64,000 nt of DNA from Tissierellia bacterium (GTDB lineage Bacteria > Bacillota > Clostridia > Tissierellales > Tepidimicrobiaceae): NCBI GenBank assembly GCA_012735215.1, contig JAAYHX010000023.1, positions 124,001-188,000 of the forward strand, read 5' to 3'. Positions 52,874 to 62,421 of the stretch are shown one piece after another. How positions within the stretch are numbered: the stretch's first letter is position 1; the number at the start of each line of letters is the position of its first letter. Under the pieces are notes generated by a model, which made no database searches, was not told where the DNA came from, and was given only the letters and a program-made list of their open reading frames with translations. Position numbers and translations under genes: made by a program.

Positions 52874-54127
52874 ATGGAAAAGATAATAGTTGAAGGTGGA
52901 AGAAGATTAACAGGGGAAGTTTGCGTTACTGGTGCAAAGAATGCAGTTTTACCCATTTTAGCAGCAACTGTTATAGGAGCAAATGAAAGTACAATCTTTA
53001 ATGTTCCCAACCTTAAAGATGTAGATGTAATGGAAAAGATTTTACTATCTCTTGGCTGTAATGTGAAGAGAATGGATAATATGATGTGGGTTGATTCAAA
53101 GCCTTTGGATAAGATCAAGATTCCTGAAGACTTGGTTAGTGAGATGAGATCATCAATTATACTTATGGGAGCAATGCTTGCAAGAACTGGTGAAGTTGTA
53201 GTTAGCTATCCAGGTGGTTGTGAGATTGGTCCAAGGCCAATAGATATGCATCTAAAGGCGTTAAGGGAGTTAGGTGCAGATATAGAAGAGTCTCATGGAT
53301 TTATCTATGCTAAAGCTGCTGAATTAAAGGGATGTGAAATACAGCTGGACTATCCAAGTGTAGGGGCTACAGAAAATGCAATTCTAGCAGCTACTAGGGC
53401 TAAAGGAACAACCATAATCAGAAATGCAGCTAGAGAACCAGAGATAGTGGATTTGCAAAATTTCTTAAACAAGGCAGGGGCAAAGATAAGTGGTGCTGGA
53501 ACCAGTGTAGTAATGGTTGAAGGAGTAGATAAGTTTCATGATGTAAGCTATACAACAATGCCAGATAGGATTGTGGCAGGAACATATATGGTAGCTTCGG
53601 CTATTACTGGAGGAGAAATAGTTGTTAAGAATATAGTGATAGATCATTTACAGGCAACTATTGCAAAATTAAAAGAAGCAGGCAGTTTGATATATTATGA
53701 TAATGATTCTTTGAAAATAGTTGGTCCTAAAAGGCCAAACTCTATTGAAATGATACAAACATTACCTTATCCTGGTTTTCCTACTGATATGCAGGCCCAG
53801 ATAATGGCATTGTTAACTATAGCCAATGGTACTAGCATAATCTCAGAAACAGTTTTTGAAAATAGATTCAAACATGCAGAAGAATTGATCAAAATGGGAG
53901 CAAGTATTAAGCTGTTTGGAAATGTAGCAGTGGTTAAGGGAGTTAAAGAGCTTACGGGAGCTAAGACAACAGCTAAGGATCTTAGAGGTGGTGCATGTCT
54001 CGTATTGGCCGGATTGGCAGCAAAAGGCATTACTGTAGTAGAGAATGTTTACCATATAGAGAGAGGTTATGAGAATTTCCACGAGGAATTGAGAAAGCTA
54101 GGAGCTGAGATTAGAAAGGTAGAATAA
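52874..54127 (+). CDS. murA: UDP-GlcNAc 1-carboxyvinyltransferase
   Basis: A 417-residue enzyme of the first committed step of peptidoglycan synthesis. EKIIVEGGRRLTGEV starts the protein; the catalytic cysteine is C116 in YPGGCEIGPRPIDMH, the fosfomycin target, present here. GGACLVLAGLAAKG near the C-terminus. The frame is open 28 codons further upstream, but TTTGGAGGTG precedes ATG 52874. Its place in the murG-divIB interval is common in Clostridia. Confidence 0.95.
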   Translation: MEKIIVEGGRRLTGEVCVTGAKNAVLPILAATVIGANESTIFNVPNLKDVDVMEKILLSLGCNVKRMDNMMWVDSKPLDKIKIPEDLVSEMRSSIILMGAMLARTGEVVVSYPGGCEIGPRPIDMHLKALRELGADIEESHGFIYAKAAELKGCEIQLDYPSVGATENAILAATRAKGTTIIRNAAREPEIVDLQNFLNKAGAKISGAGTSVVMVEGVDKFHDVSYTTMPDRIVAGTYMVASAITGGEIVVKNIVIDHLQATIAKLKEAGSLIYYDNDSLKIVGPKRPNSIEMIQTLPYPGFPTDMQAQIMALLTIANGTSIISETVFENRFKHAEELIKMGASIKLFGNVAVVKGVKELTGAKTTAKDLRGGACLVLAGLAAKGITVVENVYHIERGYENFHEELRKLGAEIRKVE

Positions 54128-54178
54128 AGCAGCTTTTGCTGCTATACAAAGATTGGACAAGCAAACAGGTGATTAATA

Positions 54179-54922
54179 ATGGCGAAAAAGAAAATGAAGA
54201 ATAGAAGGAAGGCTTTCCGTAGATTTTTTTTATTCACATTAATCTTGGTATTATCTTATATATTATTATTTAAGACGGATTACTTCAATATCAAGCGTGT
54301 AGAAGTCCATGGAAATAAGAAGCTAAGCTATGATGTAATTGTTAAAGCTTCTTTATGTAACAAGGGAGAGAACATATTTAGAGTAAATACTAGTAAAGGA
54401 GAAGAAAGCCTTGAAAGATTGGCCTATATAAAGAAAAGTGAAATAAAGAGAAAACTTCCTAGTAAAATCATAATTCAAGTAGAAGAAAGAGAAGAGATTG
54501 CTATAATACCTTATTTAAATTCAGTCGCCTTAATTGACAAGGAAGGCTATATCCTATCTATTGAGAAGGATGATAAGAGTATTAAGCTTCCCAGGATAAA
54601 AGGATTTGACAAGATGGAGTTAAAAGCAGGTGAGAATATATTCCAAATGGCTAAGAAAGACAATATAGAAGAGTTTATAAGTACAGCCCACCAGTTGAGT
54701 TTGCTAGCCAATATGACTTATGTAGATTTTTCCAATGAGAAGAACATAATATTTCAAATAAATAACGATACTAATGTTGATTTTGGTTCTTTAGATAATG
54801 TAAAATATAAGTTAGACTTCTTAATAAAAATAATAGAGGACGTAGATAAGAAAGGTGTAAAAGCAAAGCATATATTTTTCAATAAGGGAGATAACCCCAT
54901 TATTGTTACTGATAATAGGTAG
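54179..54922 (+). CDS. divIB: Cell division protein DivIB/FtsQ
   Basis: A 247-residue bitopic protein. A very basic N-terminus (AKKKMKNRRKAFRR) precedes one helix (about 17-32) and a POTRA domain beginning FNIKRVEVHGNKKLSYDVI. The beta domain follows. It stabilises FtsL/DivIC at the septum. ATG 54179 lies after CAGGTGATTAATA. Confidence 0.9.
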   Translation: MAKKKMKNRRKAFRRFFLFTLILVLSYILLFKTDYFNIKRVEVHGNKKLSYDVIVKASLCNKGENIFRVNTSKGEESLERLAYIKKSEIKRKLPSKIIIQVEEREEIAIIPYLNSVALIDKEGYILSIEKDDKSIKLPRIKGFDKMELKAGENIFQMAKKDNIEEFISTAHQLSLLANMTYVDFSNEKNIIFQINNDTNVDFGSLDNVKYKLDFLIKIIEDVDKKGVKAKHIFFNKGDNPIIVTDNR

Positions 54923-54931
54923 GTGTAATAA

Positions 54932-55660
54932 ATGAAAAATATGAAGGGTAAAGCAGCACTTGTTTTGGTTTCAATACTATTAGGAATTATATTAGCCATT
55001 CAATTTAAAACGGTTAATAAAACAGTAGGTGAAGGAGTTTTGCCTACTCAAAGGGCCCAGCAGTTGGCTACAGAATTAAAGAAGGCCCAAGAGGAAAGGG
55101 ATGCCCTAATTAAGGCATTGGATGAAGCGGAAGAGAAGATAAAGCAATATGAACTTGGAGAAGCAGATAATGACGTTTATGTTGAAAATCTATATAAGGA
55201 TTTAGAAAAATATAGGATTTTAGCAGGATATGTAGATTTGGAAGGACCAGGAGTTATTTTGGAGATCAAGGATCCACCAATAGATGTCCAGTATGGTGTA
55301 GAGTACAGTATAGTAGATGACATAGATTTAATACTTCAAACAATAAGCGTATTGAATGCAGCCCAAGCGGAGGCTATTTCTATAAATGATCAAAGATACA
55401 CTGCCTATACTGAAATAGTAAGAGCTTCTGATCATATTGAAATAAATGGAGTTTCTATAAATTCACCAATAGTAATTAAAGCTATAGGTGATCCTGATAC
55501 GTTAGAGTCAGCACTTTCCATCAAGAGAGGTATGATATGGACTTTTAGATATTATAACTATGATGTAAACTTAATCAAGGATAACAATGTGAAAATTCCC
55601 AAATATAGAAAGCTTGTTGAGTTTGTATATTCACAACCAGTAGAAGAAAAGGCCAATTAA
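54932..55660 (+). CDS. DUF881 family membrane protein (YlxW/YlxX type)
   Basis: A 242-residue protein: an N-terminal helix, a coiled coil (about 45-90, AQQLATELKKAQEERDALIKA) and a C-terminal DUF881 domain with LAGYVDLEGPGVILEI and AEAISINDQR. The family sits in the divisome cluster before ftsZ in many Firmicutes; its exact role is unknown. The next gene is a paralogue. Confidence 0.87.
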   Translation: MKNMKGKAALVLVSILLGIILAIQFKTVNKTVGEGVLPTQRAQQLATELKKAQEERDALIKALDEAEEKIKQYELGEADNDVYVENLYKDLEKYRILAGYVDLEGPGVILEIKDPPIDVQYGVEYSIVDDIDLILQTISVLNAAQAEAISINDQRYTAYTEIVRASDHIEINGVSINSPIVIKAIGDPDTLESALSIKRGMIWTFRYYNYDVNLIKDNNVKIPKYRKLVEFVYSQPVEEKAN

Positions 55661-55675
55661 ACCTAGGTGATATAT

Positions 55676-56404
55676 ATGGATAAAAAAACAAAAACAAAAT
55701 TTATATTATTCTTGTTGTTTGTCTTCTTTGGTATAGTTTTGGGAGTTCAACTTAAAAACAAGGTGCCAGTTTTTACACCTGTTACATTAAATACTATTGA
55801 AATGACTAAGGATGAGATAGATAATATAAATAAGGAGATTGAAGAATTAAAAAAAGTATTAAAGGATATGGAAGAAAAGATCGATTTATACGAGAATACT
55901 GCTATAGAAAGTAAAGATGTTATTGATTTGATCCAAGGGGAATTAAATAAAACCAAATTGATTGCAGGCTTTGTAGATGTTAAAGGTCCTGGTTTAATAG
56001 TAAAAATGGAAGATAATATGAGTGAAGAAGCTATGGGACAGAGCCTTGACCTTGATCTTATTCACGATGCTGATGTTTTGAGAATAATCAATGATTTAAA
56101 GGAAGCAGGTGCTGAAGCCATAAGCATAAATGGACAGAGAGTATTATCTATTTCTGAAATAAAGTGTGGTGGTCCGATTATTAGGATTAACGGAAAGAGT
56201 ATAGGAACACCCATATATATTAATGCCATAGGAGATCCAAAACTATTAAATGCTGCAATAAATGCTCCCAACACTTATGGATATGCACTAAAAACTATAG
56301 ATCAATTGGTTGTGGAAACTGAGGTAGTAGATGAGCTAGTGGTTCCAGGATTTAGAGGGAATTATGAATTTAAATATGCTAATCCCATAAAAGAAGGTGA
56401 TTAA
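55676..56404 (+). CDS. DUF881 family membrane protein, second copy
   Basis: A 242-residue paralogue of the preceding gene with the same architecture: membrane helix, coiled coil (NIDKEIEELKKVLKDMEEK-like), then IAGFVDVKGPGLIV and AEAISINGQRV. ATG 55676 is preferred over GTG 55667, which overlaps the ribosome site CTAGGTGA. Tandem DUF881 genes flank sbp and ftsZ in several Firmicutes. Confidence 0.87.
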   Translation: MDKKTKTKFILFLLFVFFGIVLGVQLKNKVPVFTPVTLNTIEMTKDEIDNINKEIEELKKVLKDMEEKIDLYENTAIESKDVIDLIQGELNKTKLIAGFVDVKGPGLIVKMEDNMSEEAMGQSLDLDLIHDADVLRIINDLKEAGAEAISINGQRVLSISEIKCGGPIIRINGKSIGTPIYINAIGDPKLLNAAINAPNTYGYALKTIDQLVVETEVVDELVVPGFRGNYEFKYANPIKEGD

Positions 56405-56405
56405 A

Positions 56406-56765
56406 TTGATATATGCAGCAATAGGAGTCATTATAGGTATAATTGTTGGAATTATTTTGCCCTTTACCTATAGTGTTACATACTCACTATACATTTCGGT
56501 GGCCATATTAGCCTGCTTGGACTCTATATTTGGAGGAATAAGGGCTAATCTAGAAGGCAATTTTGATTTAAATATTTTTATATCAGGCTTTTTTGGAAAT
56601 GCAATACTAGCAGCATTTTTAGCTTATATGGGAGATAGGCTAGGAGTACCACTATATTATGCAGCAATTTTCACCTTTGGTGGAAGACTATTTGAGAACT
56701 TTGCTATTATTAGACGTATTCTCATTAAAGGCAGAAGCAAAAAAGTTAAAGATGATCAGGATTAA
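56406..56765 (+). CDS. sbp: Small basic protein Sbp (DUF1290)
   Basis: A 119-residue membrane protein with three or four helices: GVIIGIIVGIILPFTYSV, CLDSIFGGIRANLEGNFD, and FTFGGRLFENFAIIRR, all typical of DUF1290. In Bacillus the gene is next to ftsAZ. The role is unknown. TTG 56406 follows GAAGGTGA; a GTG at 56397 is part of the site. ftsA, present here in Bacillus, is missing. Confidence 0.85.
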   Translation: MIYAAIGVIIGIIVGIILPFTYSVTYSLYISVAILACLDSIFGGIRANLEGNFDLNIFISGFFGNAILAAFLAYMGDRLGVPLYYAAIFTFGGRLFENFAIIRRILIKGRSKKVKDDQD

Positions 56766-56835
56766 GTTTCAAGTTTGTCTATATATTGTTGCAGTAAGAA
56801 TTAAAATCGATGGATATAAATAAGGGGGTTAAAGT

Positions 56836-57900
56836 ATGTTTGACTTTGATGTTGATGTGGAAGGTTTTGCTAAGATTAAGGTTATTGGTGTTGGAGGTGG
56901 AGGAAATAACGCTGTTAATAGAATGATTGAGTGTGGAGTTAGAGGTATTGAGTTTATAGCAGTCAATACTGACAGACAAGCTTTATACTCATCTCGAGCT
57001 GAGCAAAAATTACAGATAGGGGAAAAGTTAACTAAGGGATTAGGGGCAGGAGCTAATCCAGAAATAGGAATGAAGGCTGCTGAAGAAAATAGGAATGAAA
57101 TTACTGAAGCTTTAAAAGGTGCAGATATGGTATTTATAACTGCTGGAATGGGCGGAGGAACAGGAACTGGTGCCGCTCCGATAATTGCCGAAGTGGCAAA
57201 GGATTTAGGAATATTAACAGTCGGTGTTGTTACTAAACCTTTTACCTTTGAAGGCAGAAAGAGGCAGATGCATGCTGAAAAAGGAATTGAGGAGTTAAAG
57301 CAAAGGGTGGATACTTTAGTAACCATACCAAATGATAGATTGTTACAAGTGGCAGAGAAAAAAACCACTATGGTACAAGCCTTTGCTATGGCTGATGAAG
57401 TTCTAAAGCAAGGTATACAAGGTATATCAGATTTAATTGCGGTACCTAATTTAATTAATTTGGACTTTGCAGACGTTAAAACCATTATGTATGATCGTGG
57501 CATAGCACACATGGGAATTGGGAGCGCTACTGGAGAGAATAGGGCAGTAGAAGCAGCTAAACAAGCTATAAAGAGCCCTCTACTAGAGACTTCCATTGAT
57601 GGAGCCAAAGCTGTATTGTTGAATATAACCGGTGGGGATGATTTAGGACTATTTGAAGTAAATGAAGCTGCAGACTTGATAAGACAAGCTGTTGATGAAG
57701 ATGCTATTATAATATTTGGAGCAGGAATTGACTCCAATATGAAGGATGAAGTCAGCATAACAGTTATTGCTACAGGCTTTGACGACAGACCTAGATTTGA
57801 AGAAGTTGATTTGGAGTTAGATGAAATTGCTGCAACATCATCACATTTTAATTTAGAAGAATTAGATATTCCACCTTTCTTAAGGAAGAAAAGAAGATAA
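56836..57900 (+). CDS. ftsZ: Cell division protein FtsZ
   Basis: A 354-residue tubulin homologue that forms the Z ring. It has [15 protein letters not shown] near residue 17, the GTP-binding [10 protein letters not shown] near 106-115, and a short linker ending in the conserved C-terminal peptide [12 protein letters not shown] that docks FtsA, SepF and ZapA. FtsA is not encoded nearby, so SepF elsewhere may anchor it. The start ATG follows AAGGGGG. A terminator closes the cluster. Confidence 0.97.
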   Translation: MFDFDVDVEGFAKIKVIGVGGGGNNAVNRMIECGVRGIEFIAVNTDRQALYSSRAEQKLQIGEKLTKGLGAGANPEIGMKAAEENRNEITEALKGADMVFITAGMGGGTGTGAAPIIAEVAKDLGILTVGVVTKPFTFEGRKRQMHAEKGIEELKQRVDTLVTIPNDRLLQVAEKKTTMVQAFAMADEVLKQGIQGISDLIAVPNLINLDFADVKTIMYDRGIAHMGIGSATGENRAVEAAKQAIKSPLLETSIDGAKAVLLNITGGDDLGLFEVNEAADLIRQAVDEDAIIIFGAGIDSNMKDEVSITVIATGFDDRPRFEEVDLELDEIAATSSHFNLEELDIPPFLRKKRR

Positions 57901-57920
57901 AAAATTAATATAATCTGTCA

Positions 57921-57957
57921 AAAAAACGTTTCTCAAAATTGAGATACGTTTTTTTTA
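57921..57957 (+). terminator. Terminator after ftsZ
   Basis: AAAAAACGT-T-TCTCAA and TTGAGA-T-ACGTTTTTT pair with a T-T mismatch, followed by a T-run. Confidence 0.85.
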
Positions 57958-57970
57958 ATTTACTCATAAT

Positions 57971-58033
57971 GACAAATTTTTGCGAATATATTTTATATAA
58001 TAAACATAAACTTATTAGCTTTTGAATAAGTTT
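57971..58033 (+). promoter_or_regulatory. Candidate spoIIG promoter with imperfect Spo0A boxes and a leader hairpin
   Basis: A -10 element TATAAT lies at 57996-58001. Two imperfect Spo0A boxes are near the -35 region: TTTGCGAA (57979-57986) and, reversed, ATGACAAA just before. Spo0A drives spoIIG in Bacillus. Directly downstream, AAACTTATT (58008-58016) and AATAAGTTT (58025-58033) form a 9-bp hairpin with Ts after it, which could attenuate the transcript. Confidence 0.35.
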
Positions 58034-58065
58034 TTAATATAGTGATTATTTTGAGGAGGTATCAG

Positions 58066-58962
58066 ATGTATGTGTATTTGGAGTATCTGCTAGTAGAAAA
58101 TGCCATTATTAATTTTATTATATTATATGTAACCAAAATGTTTACAAGAACAAAAACTAGTAAAATAAGGTTGTTCATTGCTTCATTATTAGGGTCTTTA
58201 TATACATTTTATATTTTTTTCCCCAGTGCTCAGTTTATGGGCAGGCTCATATTTAAGTTTGCAGTATCGGTGCTTATGATTGTCATAGCTTTTTGTCCAG
58301 AAAGATTCAACATTTTCTTAAAATTGATTTCAGGCTTTTATTTGATATCTTTTATATTTGCAGGTACCACCATGGGTTTGTACTATATTTTAAGCAGCAA
58401 TTTGGTATTATCTAATATTAGCTTTGGTACATCTGAAGAACTTATAAGGTTTTTAGTTATAGGTATAGGATTGGCTATTATCCTAATTAAATATTTATTT
58501 AAATATCATCGTCTAAGGATGAATAAGGAAAACTTTTTAACTAGGGTAACTATCAACCTGAACAATAAAAAAGTAAACTTGGTGGCATTAATTGATACGG
58601 GTAACTCTTTAAAAGAACCCATAACACAAAAGCCTGTAATAATTGCTGAATACAATGCTATAGAGCCAATTTTGCCAGAAAGATTGAGGAAGTTGTATAC
58701 AGAAAAGAAAGAATTTGATCTTAATTTTATAGCAAAGCTGATGGAGGAAATTGGGAATGAAATTAAATTGAGACTGATTCCATATAAGTCAATTGGCAAT
58801 GAGAATGGCATCCTAATTGGATTTAAGCCAGATAGTGTAAATGTATATTTAAATGATGAAACCCACAAAATGGAAGATGATATAATAGTAGCCATATACA
58901 ATAATAGACTAGCCCATGATAAACAGTATAATGGGCTATTGCACCCAGAAATATTAGGTTAA
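58066..58962 (+). CDS. spoIIGA: Sigma-E processing peptidase SpoIIGA
   Basis: A 298-residue aspartic peptidase: five membrane helices (about 1-145) and a C-terminal catalytic domain with [14 protein letters not shown] (active D177), as D183 in Bacillus. SpoIIGA cleaves the pro-sequence of sigma-E after a forespore signal (SpoIIR). ATG 58066 has AGGAGG six bases upstream. sigE follows 11 bases later. Confidence 0.92.
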   Translation: MYVYLEYLLVENAIINFIILYVTKMFTRTKTSKIRLFIASLLGSLYTFYIFFPSAQFMGRLIFKFAVSVLMIVIAFCPERFNIFLKLISGFYLISFIFAGTTMGLYYILSSNLVLSNISFGTSEELIRFLVIGIGLAIILIKYLFKYHRLRMNKENFLTRVTINLNNKKVNLVALIDTGNSLKEPITQKPVIIAEYNAIEPILPERLRKLYTEKKEFDLNFIAKLMEEIGNEIKLRLIPYKSIGNENGILIGFKPDSVNVYLNDETHKMEDDIIVAIYNNRLAHDKQYNGLLHPEILG

Positions 58963-58973
58963 GGGGGATAAAA

Positions 58974-59687
58974 ATGAATGAGATGGTTGTTAAAGCTAAA
59001 CTAGTTTTATATAAGATAATAAGCAAGTTTAAGTTGCTTGAAACTGTATTTTATATAGGAAGTGGAGAAATCCTTCCACCTCCCTTGAAGCCGGAGGAGG
59101 AAAGTTATTTTTTGAAGAGGTTGAAATATGATGATAGCATTAAGGGTATTTTAATTGAAAGAAATTTGAGATTAGTAGTATATATTGCAAAGAAGTTTGA
59201 GAATACTGGAATTGGTATTGAAGATTTGATTTCTATTGGTACTATTGGACTTATAAAGGCTGTTAATACTTTTAATCCAGACAAGAACATAAAATTAGCC
59301 ACCTATGCTTCAAAGTGCATAGAAAATGAGATCCTGATGTATTTGAGGAGAAATAACAGGCTAAGATCAGAGGTTTCCTTGGATGAGCCTTTAAATGTGG
59401 ATTGGGATGGCAATGAGCTGCTCTTATCAGATATATTAGGAACTGATGGGGATACAATCTTTAAACTTTTGGAGGAAGAAGTAGATAAGGAGTTATTAAG
59501 CCAAGCAATTGGGAGACTTTCTGGCCGGGAAAAGACAATTGTTGAGTTGCGATTTGGTCTTAATAATGGCAAGGAGAAGACACAAAAAGAAGTTGCAGAT
59601 CTCTTGGGAATCTCCCAATCGTATATTTCTAGACTGGAAAAGAGAATTATTAAAAGGCTAAGGAAGGAAATGGTTAAACTCATGTGA
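58974..59687 (+). CDS. sigE: Sporulation sigma factor E precursor
   Basis: A 237-residue mother-cell sigma factor, close to Bacillus sigma-E (239). The hydrophobic pro-sequence ends around [12 protein letters not shown], the site cleaved by SpoIIGA. Region 2 includes [22 protein letters not shown]; region 4 ends [18 protein letters not shown]. The stop codon is embedded in the terminator stem. SigE drives the mother-cell program, including spoVD-, yunB- and spoIVF-type genes. Confidence 0.96.
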   Translation: MNEMVVKAKLVLYKIISKFKLLETVFYIGSGEILPPPLKPEEESYFLKRLKYDDSIKGILIERNLRLVVYIAKKFENTGIGIEDLISIGTIGLIKAVNTFNPDKNIKLATYASKCIENEILMYLRRNNRLRSEVSLDEPLNVDWDGNELLLSDILGTDGDTIFKLLEEEVDKELLSQAIGRLSGREKTIVELRFGLNNGKEKTQKEVADLLGISQSYISRLEKRIIKRLRKEMVKLM

Positions 59688-59712
59688 CAGCTTTAAGCTG
59701 TCACTTTTTTAT
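59684..59712 (+). terminator. Terminator overlapping the sigE stop
   Basis: GTGACAGCTTTAAGCTGTCAC (59684-59704) followed by six or seven Ts. The stem contains the TGA stop. Confidence 0.9.
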
Positions 59713-59816
59713 TACATAAATTGGATATTATTGTCATATGAAACTTGAATAAAAATAATGTGGGAGGTAATACTTTAAAAAGTAAAGGGGCAATAAACTA
59801 GAAAGGAATGAATGTT

Positions 59817-60590
59817 GTGCACACAAATAAGGTTGAAATTTGTGGTGTAAATACTTCTGAATTACCTGTACTTACTAATGAAGAAATGCAAGAACTATTC
59901 AAGAAAATTAAAGCAGGAGACATGGAAGCAAGAGAGAAATTTATCCAAGGAAATCTAAGATTGGTATTAAGTATAATACAAAGATTTAACAGAAGAGGAG
60001 AAAATGTTGATGATTTATTCCAAGTAGGGTGTATAGGTTTAATTAAGGCTATTGATAATTTTGACTTAAACCAAAATGTTAGATTTTCAACTTATGCTGT
60101 ACCTATGATCATTGGAGAGATAAGGCGCTATCTTCGTGACAATAATCCTATTAGGGTTAGCAGGTCTTTAAGGGATATTGCCTATAAGGCACTACAAGCT
60201 AGAGATCAATTGGTCAACAAAAATTTGAAAGAGCCTACTATAACAGAAATAGCTAAGGAATTAAATTTACCTAAAGAAGAAATAGTTTTTGCCCTTGATG
60301 CCATTCAAGAACCTATTTCTCTTTTTGAGCCTATATTTCATGATAGTGGAGATGCAATATATGTCATGGATCAGGTGAAGGACGAGAAGTCAGAAGATGA
60401 AGTATGGCTTCAAGAGATAATGATAAAAGAAGCCATAAGCAAGCTCAATAAAAGAGAAAGGCATATACTAAATCTTAGGTTTTATGAAGGTAAAACCCAA
60501 ATGGAAGTGGCAGAAGAGATAGGTATTTCTCAAGCCCAGGTTTCTAGATTGGAGAAAAATGCATTAAGACAAATGAGGAAACTAATATAA
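59817..60590 (+). CDS. sigG: Sporulation sigma factor G
   Basis: A 257-residue late forespore sigma factor. NKVEICGVNTSELPVLTNEEM at the start matches Bacillus sigma-G (NKVEICGVDTSKLP). ATG 59808 lies against GAAAGGA, so GTG 59817, 9 bases away, is preferred. Regions 2 and 4 show VDDLFQVGCIGLIKAIDNFD and TQMEVAEEIGISQAQVSRLEK. Downstream of sigE it is transcribed by sigma-F/sigma-G; the expected -35/-10 were not clear. Confidence 0.95.
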   Translation: MHTNKVEICGVNTSELPVLTNEEMQELFKKIKAGDMEAREKFIQGNLRLVLSIIQRFNRRGENVDDLFQVGCIGLIKAIDNFDLNQNVRFSTYAVPMIIGEIRRYLRDNNPIRVSRSLRDIAYKALQARDQLVNKNLKEPTITEIAKELNLPKEEIVFALDAIQEPISLFEPIFHDSGDAIYVMDQVKDEKSEDEVWLQEIMIKEAISKLNKRERHILNLRFYEGKTQMEVAEEIGISQAQVSRLEKNALRQMRKLI

Positions 60591-60686
60591 TATAGAATAA
60601 TAATCATTACCTCCCGGACAATTATGCATATTTTAATAGGGCAATAAAATATATATAAATATGAAGGATAGGAAAGAGGTGAGGTA

Positions 60687-60953
60687 ATGATTAATCTGTC
60701 TGATATGAGACAAAAGGAAGTAATTAATATAAGGGATGGATCCAGACTAGGGTATATTTATGATTTCGAAATAGACTTGGATAAGGGGGTTGTTCTTGCC
60801 CTTGTTCTTCCTGGGCAAGGCAGAATACTTGGGTTATTTGGTAAAAACAATGATCTGATAATAGATTGGAAGAAGATTGTTAGGGTGGGACATGATATAA
60901 TATTAGTAGATTTGGACATGGAACAAAGCAAAACATTAGACAATTACAAATAG
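60687..60953 (+). CDS. YlmC/YmxH family sporulation protein (PRC-barrel)
   Basis: An 88-residue PRC-barrel protein, with SDMRQKEVINIRDGSRLGYIYD and GRILGLFGKNNDLIIDWKKIVRVG. The family is called YlmC/YmxH and is often next to sigG and nrdR or in ylm operons in Firmicutes. The function is unclear, but sporulation expression has been noted. ATG 60687 has GAGGTGAGG upstream. Confidence 0.85.
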   Translation: MINLSDMRQKEVINIRDGSRLGYIYDFEIDLDKGVVLALVLPGQGRILGLFGKNNDLIIDWKKIVRVGHDIILVDLDMEQSKTLDNYK

Positions 60954-60994
60954 ATATAATATAATCAAATTGAAGAGGCGTTGGAGGTGAAAAC

Positions 60995-61450
60995 ATGCAT
61001 TGTCCATTTTGCGATTTTCCAGAAACTAAGGTAGTAGATTCTAGACCTACAGATGAAGGACAAGCTATTAGAAGAAGAAGAGAATGCTTAAGATGTACCA
61101 AGAGATTTACTACCTACGAGAAAATAGAAAAGATTCCCCTTATTGTAGTGAAAAAAGACGGGAATAGGCAACTGTATGACAGAAACAAGATCTTAAATGG
61201 CCTATTAAAAGCCTGTGAAAAAAGACCAGTTTCTCTAAATGTGATTGAGGAAATAGTAAATGACATAGAAAAGGAACTTTACAATTCCATGGAAATGGAA
61301 GTTACAAGTCAACAGATCGGACAGATGGTTATGGATAGGTTAAAGAAAATAGATGAAGTATCCTATGTTAGGTTTGCTTCTGTTTATAGACAATTTAAAG
61401 ATATTAATACCTTTATGGAGGAGCTTAAGAAGTTACTAAATGAAAAATAG
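60995..61450 (+). CDS. nrdR: Transcriptional repressor NrdR
   Basis: A 151-residue repressor of ribonucleotide reductase genes. The zinc ribbon uses C3, C6, C31 and C34 ([20 protein letters not shown] and ECLRCTKRF). An ATP-cone (about residues 46-136) senses ATP and dATP. No nrd gene is in the window, so its targets are elsewhere. ATG 60995 follows TTGGAGGTGA. pgeF is next. Confidence 0.96.
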   Translation: MHCPFCDFPETKVVDSRPTDEGQAIRRRRECLRCTKRFTTYEKIEKIPLIVVKKDGNRQLYDRNKILNGLLKACEKRPVSLNVIEEIVNDIEKELYNSMEMEVTSQQIGQMVMDRLKKIDEVSYVRFASVYRQFKDINTFMEELKKLLNEK

Positions 61451-61469
61451 TTATTAAATGGAGGGTAAT

Positions 61470-62219
61470 ATGCCGCTTATAGAAAAGAGAAGGGATGAAT
61501 TAGTATACTTTCAGTTTGAGGAGTTTAATAATTATAGCCATATTTTTAACCACCTTTTTTCATCTAGAATAGGATGGGATAAAGATAAAAATAAGATGAA
61601 GGAACAAATCGCAAGCATAATGGACATCCCTAAAGAAAATGTTATTGATGTAAAGCAGGTTCATGGTACTGATATAATAGTAGTCGATTCAGATTTAAAA
61701 GATTCTGGAGATAATAGGCAGTTGGAAGGGGATGGTCTTGTTACAAACCTTTCTAAAATATCATTGATTACATATCATGCAGATTGTGTACCCATTTTTT
61801 TTGCAGACGTATCAAACAGGGTGGTTGGATTAGCTCATAGTGGATGGAAGGGTACCTTGAACAATATTAGCGGGAAAATGATTAACCTCATGGAGAAGCA
61901 TTTCAATTCCAAGACTAAAAACATATTAATAGGAATAGGTCCATCCATAGGAGCTTGCTGCTATGAGGTAAAAGAGGATCTAATCCAAGTATTTACTAAA
62001 AAATACTCCCACTTTAATAATATATTTAGAGTTGATGGTGGAAAGACATTTTTGGATCTATGGAGGGTAATCTACCTGCAAATTTTAGATGAGGGGATAC
62101 CTAAAGAGAATATCATAGCAGCTAATACTTGTACCAGCTGCAATGTAGATAAGTTCTATTCCTATAGGAAGGAAAAAGGAATAGACAAAAGAATGGTGGC
62201 TGCAATAAGTCTAATATGA
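61470..62219 (+). CDS. pgeF: Peptidoglycan editing factor PgeF (multicopper-oxidase-like YlmD)
   Basis: A 249-residue protein of the YfiH/YlmD family. Motifs are VKQVHGTDI near residue 68, ADCVPIFF near 107 and GLAHSGWKGT near 123, plus GIGPSIGACCYEV. PgeF hydrolyses UDP-MurNAc-L-Ser, editing misincorporated serine, and several paralogues act as purine nucleosidases. ATG 61470 is better spaced from GGAGGG than the ATG at 61458. Confidence 0.9.
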   Translation: MPLIEKRRDELVYFQFEEFNNYSHIFNHLFSSRIGWDKDKNKMKEQIASIMDIPKENVIDVKQVHGTDIIVVDSDLKDSGDNRQLEGDGLVTNLSKISLITYHADCVPIFFADVSNRVVGLAHSGWKGTLNNISGKMINLMEKHFNSKTKNILIGIGPSIGACCYEVKEDLIQVFTKKYSHFNNIFRVDGGKTFLDLWRVIYLQILDEGIPKENIIAANTCTSCNVDKFYSYRKEKGIDKRMVAAISLI

Positions 62220-62239
62220 TGTATTTATATTGGAAAGCA

Positions 62240-62284
62240 AGAGCAAAATAATTTGCTTTTAATAAGCATATTATTTTGCTCTTC
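62240..62284 (+). terminator. Hairpin after pgeF
   Basis: AGAGCAAAATAAT (62240-62252) pairs perfectly with ATTATTTTGCTCT (62270-62282). The following tail is TCTCTTGT, not a clean T-run, so termination strength is uncertain. Confidence 0.6.
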
Positions 62285-62369
62285 TCTTGTAAGATGCTCA
62301 TAATCAATATTATAATAAAATAGATGTTTAATATTGTGAGGATATTAGGGCCAATATAATTATGTAGAA

Positions 62370-62397
62370 TTGGCATTAATATTGCATTATATATAAT
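62370..62397 (+). promoter_or_regulatory. Putative sigma-A promoter of the ornithine operon
   Basis: TTGGCA (62370-62375), 16-base spacer, perfect TATAAT (62392-62397). The gene starts 25 bases further on. Confidence 0.55.
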
Positions 62398-62421
62398 TGA
62401 AATTGATTTGGAGGTGCTTTT

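Noticed and set aside
54128-54145. AGCAGC-TTTT-GCTGCT hairpin after murA as terminator
   Set aside because: A 6-bp stem without a following T-run, and divIB continues in the same direction; transcription likely passes.
56829-57758. A 309-codon open frame on the minus strand across ftsZ
   Set aside because: It is a mirror of a strongly conserved gene: low-complexity Ser/Pro/Ala-rich translation, no ribosome site, and FtsZ is certain in the other strand.
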